Position numbers and translations under genes: made by a program. Source: Nonomuraea sp. PA05 (GTDB lineage: Bacteria > Actinomycetota > Actinomycetes > Streptosporangiales > Streptosporangiaceae). From it: DNA of 64,000 nucleotides. Shown here in pieces: positions 35,090 through 42,583 of this stretch. The stretch covers positions 62,001 through 126,000 of the forward strand of contig NZ_VSEY01000007.1 in NCBI RefSeq assembly GCF_008086045.1. The letters run 5' to 3'. The notes under the pieces are model-generated. The model was not told the DNA's origin. It saw only the letters and a program-made list of their open reading frames with translations, and did no database searches. Numbering within the stretch: position 1 is the stretch's first letter; each line of letters starts with the position of its first letter.

Positions 35090-36402
35090 GAAGCCCCGGA
35101 CGACCCCTGGGTGACAGTCGACCTACCGCTTTCATCGATTTTGAGAATTTTACGTAGATTTCCGAAGATCAAAAGTGCGACAAGTACCTCGCTGAAGAGC
35201 AATCCGTACCCCACGGCGTTCACCCCGAAGTGAGGGAACAGTGCCACCGTGGACACCAGCACGAGCACCGCCAGCCCGATCTGGACGATCGCCAGCGTCC
35301 GCGCCTTGCTCTGCGCCCGCAGCGCGCTCAGGTACACCTCGATCAGCACCCGCGGCAGCACCGCCAGCGCCATCAGCCGCAGCAGCGTCGTGCCCTCCTC
35401 GGCGAACTCCGAGCCGAAGATGCGCAGGATCAGCGGCGCCCCGAGGATCGCCACCGCGATGATCGGGGTGACGATCATGAAGGCTCTTCGCAGCGCCCGG
35501 CGGCAGTTCAGCGCCAGGGCGGTGCGGTCGAAGGAGCCCTCGACGGTGAGCGACACCGCCATGTTCATGGCGAGCAACTCGATCATGCTGGCCAGGGTGT
35601 GCGCCATCGAGAAGCGGCCGAACGTGGCCTCGCCGACCTGCGTGGCGATCACCACGGGCACCAGGTAGACGATCGCCAGGATCGACAGCGTCCCGGGGAA
35701 GTCGCCCGCCAGGAAGCGGCCGACCTCGCGCAGCCGGGGCGGGTCCTGGTTGGGGTCGGCCTGCTTGACGTGCCTGGGCACGACGACGCCGAAGATCAGC
35801 CAGTTGACCGGGATGAGGGCCAGCGCGGTCGGGATCACCCAGGAGACGAAGATGCCGCCGGACGGCAGCGCCCCCGCCATCGCGACCAGGAGCCCCATCT
35901 TGACCACGCCGAAGACCAGGTTGTTCAGCGGCACGAACGTGGCCCGGCGCAAACCGGTCAGCACCACGTCCTGCAGCGTGAACACGGCCCACACCACCAC
36001 GGACGCCAGGAAGAACAGGCCGGGCCCGAAGCCGCCCAGCACCGAGTACGTCTTGCCCCACATGGGCAGCGTCAGCAGGAACCCGATGGCCGCGACCCCG
36101 CCCGTGGCGGCGGCCAGGCCGTACCCGCGCAGGATCAGCTCGGGCGTGCGGCGGCCCGCCACCGGCAGGAAACGCGCCAGCGCGCCCACGAAGCCGAGCG
36201 CGGTCAGCGACGCGAACAGCCGCATGGCGGTGATCACGGCCTGCCCGCGGCCGAACTCCTCGGGCGAGTAGAAGTGCGCCGCCAGCAGCCAGTAGCCCAT
36301 GCCGAGGACGCCGGTGATCACGGTGTTCGCCATCAGCGCGTAACCCTGGAGGAACAGCGGGTTACGGAGGTCGCGAAGGATCTTCCCCCAGAGGCTAGAC
36401 AT
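35086..36402 (-). CDS. Polysaccharide flippase (Wzx/MATE-like, MOP superfamily)
   Basis: A 438-aa protein with about 12-14 hydrophobic segments. The N-terminal FLQGYALMANTVITGVLGMGYWLLAAH-type block and HFYSPEEFGRGQA match Wzx-like exporters of the MOP superfamily, which flip undecaprenyl-linked glycan units across the membrane. Start ATG at 36402 (MSSLWGK) overlaps the deacetylase stop by 8 bp (ATGTCTAG). The open frame extends 32 residues further but inside the upstream gene. It directly precedes the large polytopic protein, so export and polymerisation are probably encoded together. Confidence 0.87.
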   Translation of the reverse strand: MSSLWGKILRDLRNPLFLQGYALMANTVITGVLGMGYWLLAAHFYSPEEFGRGQAVITAMRLFASLTALGFVGALARFLPVAGRRTPELILRGYGLAAATGGVAAIGFLLTLPMWGKTYSVLGGFGPGLFFLASVVVWAVFTLQDVVLTGLRRATFVPLNNLVFGVVKMGLLVAMAGALPSGGIFVSWVIPTALALIPVNWLIFGVVVPRHVKQADPNQDPPRLREVGRFLAGDFPGTLSILAIVYLVPVVIATQVGEATFGRFSMAHTLASMIELLAMNMAVSLTVEGSFDRTALALNCRRALRRAFMIVTPIIAVAILGAPLILRIFGSEFAEEGTTLLRLMALAVLPRVLIEVYLSALRAQSKARTLAIVQIGLAVLVLVSTVALFPHFGVNAVGYGLLFSEVLVALLIFGNLRKILKIDESGRSTVTQGSSGAS

Positions 36403-37198
36403 TTCCGCGCACCCGCTGCAATCCGTACCTCGTCCTGCGCACCACCGCGTATCCCTTGGTGAGGATGCGCTCGCGCATGTAGATGAGAGGTACGGCATTG
36501 CCTTCGACGGCGCGCTTGAACATGTTGATGGTCGTGCTCTTGCCGACCGTCAACCGGGGGATGGCGAGCATGTCATGACGATCGGCGGCGATCGTGTTAC
36601 TCACGGCGCAAGCGGCGAAGTATCCGGCCTTGCGCACTTCTCGGCGGACTCGGGCGCTGGAGTACCCGTACGGGTAGGCCATGGTGGCGACCGGCATGCC
36701 GATCTTCTCCTCCAGCAGCCCCTTGTTCCTGCGCAGCTCCTGCCGCAAATCCTCGGTGCGGAGCTGGTCGAGCTGGGGGTGGCTGTGGCTGTGGCCGCCG
36801 ATCTCGACGCCGGTCTGGGCGGCCTCGCGGGCCTGCCCCCACGACAGCATGTCGTCGAGGGGACGGCCCGCGGCGTCCTTGCCCGCGTCGGAGACCCAGC
36901 CGCTGGTCAGGAAGACCGTGGCGGGGAAGTTGTGTCGTTCCAGCAGCGGCAGCGCGTGACTGTGGAAGTCGGCGTAGCCGTCGTCGAACGTCACCACGAT
37001 CGGCTTGGCCGGCAGCGACAGCCCGTTGTTCTTGTTGAACCTGGCCACCAGGTCGCCCAGCGTGAGCGGCGTGAAGCCGCTCTCCGCCAGGTAGGCGAGC
37101 TGGTCGGCCAGGTCGGACGGCCGCACCGCGTGCGGCTTGGTCTCGTCGTTGGGCGAGTCGGTGACCGAGTGGTACATCAGGATCGGTACGCGGATCAT
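36395..37198 (-). CDS. Polysaccharide deacetylase (NodB domain)
   Basis: A 267-aa carbohydrate esterase 4-type enzyme. Motifs: VTFDDGYADF (catalytic and metal Asp pair), GGHSHSHPQL (metal-binding His pair), and MAYPYGYSS. It removes N- or O-acetyl groups from glycans. PILMYHSVTD at the N-terminus is typical of this subgroup. No signal peptide, so it may act on the cytoplasmic precursor or be exported otherwise. ATG at 37198 overlaps the GT2 stop as ATGA, and its own stop overlaps the flippase start. Confidence 0.93.
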   Translation of the reverse strand: MIRVPILMYHSVTDSPNDETKPHAVRPSDLADQLAYLAESGFTPLTLGDLVARFNKNNGLSLPAKPIVVTFDDGYADFHSHALPLLERHNFPATVFLTSGWVSDAGKDAAGRPLDDMLSWGQAREAAQTGVEIGGHSHSHPQLDQLRTEDLRQELRRNKGLLEEKIGMPVATMAYPYGYSSARVRREVRKAGYFAACAVSNTIAADRHDMLAIPRLTVGKSTTINMFKRAVEGNAVPLIYMRERILTKGYAVVRRTRYGLQRVRGNV

Positions 37199-38136
37199 GA
37201 CCGTGCCACCTTCAGCCGTACGGAACCCACGACGTAACCCCAGGTCGTCCAGGCCAGCCCGACGACGATCGCGGCGGCCCTGCCGAGCCCGCCCACGTCG
37301 CCGCGCACGGCCTCGCCGACCCCGCGCAGCGCGCCGAGCGGCAGCGTCTTGATCGCGTGCGCGCGCTCGCTGGACAGCCCGTCCTGGGTGCCGACCTCAC
37401 GCGTCACCAGGGCCTTCGACAGCCCTTCCGCGTAGCACCTGGACCTGAAGTAGGCGAACCGCTCGCGCTGCTTGGACACCTTGTGCCCGATCACCGCGCG
37501 CGGCTCGAACAGCATGACCGAGCCCGGCTTGCGCTGGCTCAGCCTGATGCAGAACTCGGTCTCCTCACACCCGAGCGGGCGCGACTTGCGTCCCTGCACG
37601 CTGCGGCCGATGCCGCTGTGGAAGCCGCCCACCTCGGAGACGGCGTCACGCAGGAAGGCGGCGTTGCCGCCCATGACGTTGCGGATCGGCGCCCTGACCG
37701 CGGGCATGCCGCGGTAGGTGCAGCCGACCGTCCAGTCGAACTCGTACGGGAACCAGCCGGGCCGCCGCCCCGACGCCCAGATGGGGTCGGTACGGCCGCC
37801 CACGCCGACGACACCGGTTTCCTGGAAGCCCTCCTCCAAAGCCTCCAGCCACCCGGGATCGGCGACCGCGTCGTCGTCGAGAAAGGCGACGATCTCACCG
37901 TTGGCCGTGGCCACACCGGTGTTCTTGCCGCCGGACAACCCCTGCTCGTGCGTGTTCTCCACCACGATGGCCTGCGGGTACTCGTGCTTCAGCTTGAGGT
38001 GCAGGTCGGGGTTGTGGTCGACCACCAGGATCAGCTCGTGTGCCGGGCGTGTCTGGTTCTCGACCGACTCGACTGCCTGCCTGATGTCCTCCCACCGTTC
38101 GTCGGTGTAGACGCAGATGACAACAGACGTGTTCAC
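37195..38136 (-). CDS. Glycosyltransferase family 2
   Basis: A 313-aa GT-A enzyme. SVVICVYTDERWEDIRQA opens the nucleotide-binding half. LSGGKNTGVATANGEIVAFL is followed by the DDD metal motif. GGNAAFLRDAVSEVGGF and GCEETEFCIRLSQ (the ED base motif) follow. A hydrophobic C-terminal helix (AAAIVVGLAWTTWGYVVGSV) suggests membrane association. GTG start at 38136 has AAGGGA upstream. It lies 13 bp after the preceding GT2 and is coupled to the deacetylase. Donor and acceptor unknown. Confidence 0.92.
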   Translation of the reverse strand: MNTSVVICVYTDERWEDIRQAVESVENQTRPAHELILVVDHNPDLHLKLKHEYPQAIVVENTHEQGLSGGKNTGVATANGEIVAFLDDDAVADPGWLEALEEGFQETGVVGVGGRTDPIWASGRRPGWFPYEFDWTVGCTYRGMPAVRAPIRNVMGGNAAFLRDAVSEVGGFHSGIGRSVQGRKSRPLGCEETEFCIRLSQRKPGSVMLFEPRAVIGHKVSKQRERFAYFRSRCYAEGLSKALVTREVGTQDGLSSERAHAIKTLPLGALRGVGEAVRGDVGGLGRAAAIVVGLAWTTWGYVVGSVRLKVARS

Positions 38137-38149
38137 AACGATCCCTTTT

Positions 38150-38983
38150 TTATGCGACGCCTCGGTCAGCGGCAGGAGTGGCGGCGGGCTCAGGCTGAGG
38201 GGGAGTGGGCTGGCGACGCCACTCCTTCAGGATGGTCTTGAGCACGCGGAAGCCATCTCGTACGACGTGCAGGTTGCTTTCGCCGTGGATGCGGTTGCGC
38301 TCGTGGCTGGGCACCTCGTGCACCTTCAGCCCGGCCTTGGCCGCGCGCACGTTCATCAGCGTCTCCACCTCGAAGCCGTCGCAGTCGAGGTCGAGCGTGT
38401 CAAGGTGGCGGGCCCAGAAGGCGTTGTAGCCGTAGCAGAGGTCGGTGTACTGGGTGCGATACATGACGTTCACGATGCCGGTCAGCACCTTGTTGCCAAG
38501 ACGCCGGTTGAGCGTCAGGTCGTCACTGCCGCCCCCTGCGGCGTAGCGCGAGCCCTTGACGAAGTCGGCACCGGTCACCAGCGCGCCCACAAAGTTGATG
38601 ATCTCGCGGCCGTCGGTCGAGCCGTCGGCGTCGATCATCACGATGATGTCGCTGGTGCAAGCGGCGAAACCGGCGGACAGGGCGTCACCCTTGCCCTTGC
38701 CCGTCTGGGTCACCACTTTGACGTTCGGCCGCAGCCGCTTGGCCACGGCCACCGTGTCGTCGACGGAGTTGCCGTCGACGAGCACGATCTCATCAACCCA
38801 CTGCGGGATCGTGGCAAAGACGTGCGGCAGGTTCTCCGCCTCGTTCATCGCCGGCACGACCACGCTGACCGTCGGGGAGATGGCCAGGTGCGGGGTGACC
38901 GGCGTGAAGCTCGAAGGCGGCGGCATCGAACGGAGGGGCGAGGAGTGAACCTTGCCGTTGTGCTTGGTTATCTCGGGACTCAT
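38150..38983 (-). CDS. Glycosyltransferase family 2, dolichyl-phosphate mannose synthase-like
   Basis: A 277-aa GT-A enzyme. VSVVVPAMNEAENLP, EIVLVDGNSVDDT, GKGDALSAGF and VMIDADGST with the DAD metal motif match DPM1/GtrB-type transferases that charge a polyprenyl phosphate with a sugar. FVKGSRYAAGGGSDD and DLCYGYNAFW are also typical of this group. There is no C-terminal membrane pair, so it is probably peripheral. ATG at 38983 follows GGAAGGA at a long spacing of about 11 bases. It could supply a lipid-linked sugar donor for the cluster. Confidence 0.9.
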   Translation of the reverse strand: MSPEITKHNGKVHSSPLRSMPPPSSFTPVTPHLAISPTVSVVVPAMNEAENLPHVFATIPQWVDEIVLVDGNSVDDTVAVAKRLRPNVKVVTQTGKGKGDALSAGFAACTSDIIVMIDADGSTDGREIINFVGALVTGADFVKGSRYAAGGGSDDLTLNRRLGNKVLTGIVNVMYRTQYTDLCYGYNAFWARHLDTLDLDCDGFEVETLMNVRAAKAGLKVHEVPSHERNRIHGESNLHVVRDGFRVLKTILKEWRRQPTPPQPEPAATPAADRGVA

Positions 38984-39137
38984 GGCGAGGGAAATCCTTC
39001 CGGGACCCCGCGTCGCGGACCGGACGGAACCACCCCCGGGTGCTGCGGGAACGGCGAAGCCGGCAAACGGTGCATCGAAGGGTCCTGTGGAGTGTGAGGG
39101 TGTTGGTGCTGGTGCCGGGGGGTGTTGCCGGGGTCGC

Positions 39138-40268
39138 TCAGCGCGCTCCCGTTGGTTCCTGACTTACTGCGTTGGATGGCTCCTGACGTTGCATCGAGGT
39201 GCGCACCCGACCGAAGCCCTTCAGGACACGGTCGGCCGCTCTATAGAGAGACGGTCGATCCATGACAATTGTTCGGGCTTTGTTGAAAGGAGTTCGGCCC
39301 ATCCAGTGAACGGCCGCCGAGGCGGACGGACGCGAGACCCGGCCTTCCGCGACGTACAGGACCCCGCTTTTGAGCCAGTCCTTGTACTCCTTGCCGCCCT
39401 TGCCCATGTCCACCATGTGCAGACCCGCGTTCGCGGCGGCCTCGGCCATCTGCAGGTGGTGGACGATGCCCGGCGAGTAGCGGGCGTACTCGGTGTCGTA
39501 GGCGGGGAACCACCCTACAAGCGTGGTCGCCGTACGGAGGCCGAAATGGCCCGCCACCGGGACGTCTCCGGCATAGAGCATGGTCAGGACGCCCGCGAAG
39601 TCCGATGAGTTCTCGGCATGCATCATGTCCGTCAATTCGACGATCCACGGCTGCGCGAACCTGTCCACCCGGCCAGTCCTCTGGTACTGGTCGGACTTCC
39701 AGGCGAGCAGGGTGCGCAGCACCTCCGGGTCGGGCGAGGACCACTCCAGGCGCAGCTCGCCCTGCTCACGGCCCATCTTGCGTTCCTTGTAGCGGACGGT
39801 CTTCAGGTTCTTCGGCGAGTTGGCCTTGACCTGCTCGACCCAGGCCTCGAAGCCCGAGGTGAAGTCCATGACCGGCGCGGGCCGGACGTCGGCCTCGTAC
39901 GGCGCGAACGTCGGCTGCCCCGCCACCAGGTGGTCGAAGTCGAAGACGCTCAGCTTGCAGGCCCGCAGCAGCGCCTTGGCGTCGAGCTGCAGGTCGGGGA
40001 CGGAGATCAGACCGTGGCAGGTGGTGAGGAAGCCGCCGAGCGGCTTGCCGATGCCGAAGCTGTGCCGCTCGTAGGGGAAGAACCCCTTGATGCCGCTCCC
40101 GTCGGAGATGACCGCCACCCTCACGTAGTCGCGCAAGCGGTCCATCGCCACGGCGAACTCGACGGACAGGAACGGGTTGTCCAGACTGCGGTCGGCCTTC
40201 TGCAGCTCCCGCCATCGGGCGCGCTCGGAGTCCCCGAGCTCTCCCGGCCGAACTACCTGGATGTTCAC
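39138..40268 (-). CDS. FemAB/GNAT-like acyltransferase, paralog 2
   Basis: A 376-aa protein with the same blocks as the 19067-20149 protein: DNPFLSVEFAVAMD, GFFPYERHSFGIGKP, FDHLVAGQP, GHFGLRTATTLVGWFPAYD, YSPGIVHHLQMAEAA and VDMGKGGKEYKDWLK. It belongs to the FemAB-like double-GNAT class. The start is a GTG at 40268 overlapping the upstream stop as GTGA. The open frame to 40382 is a shadow. Its place in a polysaccharide cluster supports acylation or aminoacylation of a lipid-linked or surface glycan (inference). Confidence 0.82.
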   Translation of the reverse strand: MNIQVVRPGELGDSERARWRELQKADRSLDNPFLSVEFAVAMDRLRDYVRVAVISDGSGIKGFFPYERHSFGIGKPLGGFLTTCHGLISVPDLQLDAKALLRACKLSVFDFDHLVAGQPTFAPYEADVRPAPVMDFTSGFEAWVEQVKANSPKNLKTVRYKERKMGREQGELRLEWSSPDPEVLRTLLAWKSDQYQRTGRVDRFAQPWIVELTDMMHAENSSDFAGVLTMLYAGDVPVAGHFGLRTATTLVGWFPAYDTEYARYSPGIVHHLQMAEAAANAGLHMVDMGKGGKEYKDWLKSGVLYVAEGRVSRPSASAAVHWMGRTPFNKARTIVMDRPSLYRAADRVLKGFGRVRTSMQRQEPSNAVSQEPTGAR

Positions 40269-40636
40269 CTTGCCCTGGCCCCCTGTTCGGTCTGCATGCT
40301 CTTCCCCCGGTACAACACCCGAAGCACGTACATGAACCCTCCGAGCACGGCGACCGTCGCGACTCCCGCTCGGGGCGACCACGCGTTGAAGAGCAGCATG
40401 GCCTCGGCGAGGAGCACGTTGAGTACGAGACTCGCCGCGGCTCCTACGGATAGGGCGGCGAGGGGGTCACGATCACGCAACAGTCCCACCACTGCCGCCC
40501 CTGGCACGACCAGAAGGAACAAGGAGATCAGGAACGGGCGCAGCGGTGTCTCGATATCGAACAGCGCGATGACCGCTCCCGCGATGCAGGCGAGCGCGAC
40601 CAGCCAGGCCAGCGCTCTGCGGTGCTGCTTGAGCAT
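40265..40636 (-). CDS. Small four-helix membrane protein heading the polysaccharide cluster
   Basis: A 123-aa protein with four hydrophobic segments (WLVALACIAGAVIAL, FLISLFLLVVPGAAVVGLL, AALSVGAAASLVLNVLLA, VATVAVLGGFMYVLRVLY). The PFLISLFLLVVPGAA block resembles small membrane subunits in actinobacterial polysaccharide loci, but I cannot assign a family. ATG at 40636 has CAGGAG immediately upstream, a short spacing. It is coupled to the FemAB-like gene by a 4-bp overlap, so it is a genuine gene of the operon. Confidence 0.8.
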   Translation of the reverse strand: MLKQHRRALAWLVALACIAGAVIALFDIETPLRPFLISLFLLVVPGAAVVGLLRDRDPLAALSVGAAASLVLNVLLAEAMLLFNAWSPRAGVATVAVLGGFMYVLRVLYRGKSMQTEQGARAR

Positions 40637-40749
40637 CTCCTGTCTCTCTCCTGCCTTGCTGGTTGAAGCACGATTGATCGCAGTTCATGGGACCAATCCA
40701 CGCTATGACACGTCAATGCCGACGCTTGGTGACACGCTCCGGTTTACAG

Positions 40750-40803
40750 GCATGCCGAGGTTTCTCGTGTGACCTTCGGCACACGGTCAAGTGATCGGCA
40801 TGC
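40750..40803. promoter_or_regulatory. Nested inverted repeats in the leader of the polysaccharide cluster
   Basis: GCATGCCGA (40750-40758) and TCGGCATGC (40795-40803) are perfect 9-bp arms. Nested inside are GTGTG/CACAC (40767-40771/40780-40784) and TGACC/GGTCA (40770-40774/40785-40789). It lies 114-167 bases upstream of the first gene of the cluster. Either an operator or a structured leader is possible. An AT-rich TATATAAAT (minus, 40877-40869) just upstream could be promoter DNA. Confidence 0.45.
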
Positions 40804-40902
40804 TTTGGTGCGATCCCCAAGCACACCAGAATGCCCTATGTAGCCTAGGCTTCACGAGTCAGGGTCCGATTTATATACGTTTGTCGTGTTAAATCTATGG
40901 AG

Positions 40903-42468
40903 TTACTGTGAGTCGGCGGTCGACTCCTCCACGGAACCCTGCCCGGACGTGGTAGCGACGCCCGCGCTCGGAGACTCGGTCGGCTCCTCGGTCGCCGGCG
41001 GGTCGTCGCTCGGCGGCGCGGGAACGTCGTCGCCCTGCCACGACAGGGAGCACGTCGCGGTGCCGCCGTTGGAGGTGAAGGTCACCCGGCCGCTGCCGGG
41101 GGCGTTCGGATCGACGACCGTCACGACGACGGCGGCCGACGTGCCCGCCCTGACCGAGCCGCTCGCCGGGTGCACGTCCAGGCCCTGCGAGGCCGTCGCC
41201 ACCCAGGAGACGGCGGAGTTGCGGGCGCTCAGCCCGATCGTGGCCACGCCGGTGATCGTCCGCGGGCACGAGGTGCGCAGCCGGGCGGCGGGCACGGGCC
41301 TGCGCCGGGAGGCCGTGGGCGCGGCGGCCTGCCTGCTGCTCCTGCGCGGCGCCGCGGCCGGCGGCGTGATCCGGGGCGACGGGGCGGGGCTCGGGGTCGC
41401 GCTCGGCGTCGGCGACGGGCTGGGCTCGTCCTCCTCGAACACCGGCGCAGGCGTGGGGCTCTCCTCCAGGGAGGTCTCGGGCGAGGGGATCGGCCGCAGC
41501 GTGGTCGTACCGGCCGTGCCGCCCGCGTTCATCACCACCACCGCGCCCGTCGCGGCCAGCAGGCACGCGCCCGCCAGCACCAGCGGCGCCAGCCGGCGGG
41601 GCCGGCGCCTGCGCGAGCGGCGGTCGGCCGGCACCGGGAACCCCGACCGGTCGAAGCTGTCGCCCCGGTCGGTGATCAGGACGCGCGTCTCGTCCAGTTC
41701 GGGCTTGACGCACGTGTCGATCACCCGTCGGCGCAGCGAGATGGCCGGGTACGCGACCGGCAGCATGTCCAGCAGCTTCGCCGCCGCGATCTGCCGGTGC
41801 CTGCCCTCGGTGCACACCTCGCACCCGCCGATGTGCCCCGACAGCCGCCGCCGCAGCAGCGGGGTGAGCGGCCCCTCCCAGGAGTCCAGCATCGCCGACA
41901 GGTCGGGGCAGTGCGCCCGGCCGGTCCTGGCCAGCACCACGGCCGCGGCGGCGTTCTCCAGATGGTCGCGGGCCCTGCCCAGCCGGACGGCCGACTGCCG
42001 GGAGGTCAGCCCGAGCACCCCGCCGACCTCCGCCGGGGTCAGGCCGTGGCGCACCGACAGCATCAGCACCTCGCGCTGCCCCTTGCTCAGCTCGCCCAGC
42101 GCCTCGTGGACCAGGTCGGCCAGCTCCTGGTCGTCGTGCTCCGGCAGGCCGGGCAGCGGCATGCCGCCCGACGGGGTGCCGGAGCGGCGCGCCATCCTGG
42201 CCCGCACCTGGAACCTGGTCAGCGCGTACAGCCAGGCGCGCAGCCGGCCGGGCTCCCTGAGCCTGGCCACGCAGCCCTGCGCCGTGACCAGCGCGTCGTG
42301 CACCGAGTCGGCGGCCACGTCGCCCTGGCCGGACAGGGTGAAGGCGTAGTCGTGCAGTCGTTCGGCGTAGGAGTCGTAGAGCGTGGCGGGAGCGGCGCTC
42401 TCCGCGCGCCGCAGAGCTTCGACCAGCTCCTGATCGCGCGCACGATCGACGGTCGGCCATCCAGGCAC
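40903..42468 (-). CDS. ECF sigma factor fused to zinc anti-sigma-like domain, membrane helix and extracellular domain
   Basis: A 521-aa fusion. Residues about 15-90 are sigma region 2 (LYDSYAERLHDYAF), and about 120-172 region 4 (LGELSKGQREVLML, LTPAEVGGVLGLTSRQSAVRL). Residues 205-220 have H212-x3-C216-x2-C219, the zinc-binding anti-sigma signature. A basic run and a membrane helix (LAPLVLAGACLLAATGAVVV) lie at 293-312. The outside part is a Pro/Ser-rich linker and a BACON-like Ig domain with SAVSWVATASQGL and SGRVTFTSNG, then an acidic tail. GTG start at 42468 follows GGGAGGGAAATCC. A membrane-tethered sigma factor probably needs proteolytic release (inference). Confidence 0.88.
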   Translation of the reverse strand: MPGWPTVDRARDQELVEALRRAESAAPATLYDSYAERLHDYAFTLSGQGDVAADSVHDALVTAQGCVARLREPGRLRAWLYALTRFQVRARMARRSGTPSGGMPLPGLPEHDDQELADLVHEALGELSKGQREVLMLSVRHGLTPAEVGGVLGLTSRQSAVRLGRARDHLENAAAAVVLARTGRAHCPDLSAMLDSWEGPLTPLLRRRLSGHIGGCEVCTEGRHRQIAAAKLLDMLPVAYPAISLRRRVIDTCVKPELDETRVLITDRGDSFDRSGFPVPADRRSRRRRPRRLAPLVLAGACLLAATGAVVVMNAGGTAGTTTLRPIPSPETSLEESPTPAPVFEEDEPSPSPTPSATPSPAPSPRITPPAAAPRRSSRQAAAPTASRRRPVPAARLRTSCPRTITGVATIGLSARNSAVSWVATASQGLDVHPASGSVRAGTSAAVVVTVVDPNAPGSGRVTFTSNGGTATCSLSWQGDDVPAPPSDDPPATEEPTESPSAGVATTSGQGSVEESTADSQ

Positions 42469-42583
42469 GGATTTCCCTCCCCGCAGGTAGGACGCTCACT
42501 CAAGCCCCACGCGGAGAGGACGCCGCCTCGATCGGCCAGGTTCGCCCGCCATGCCGAACGAGCATGGCGGGCGCGCTAGCGGC

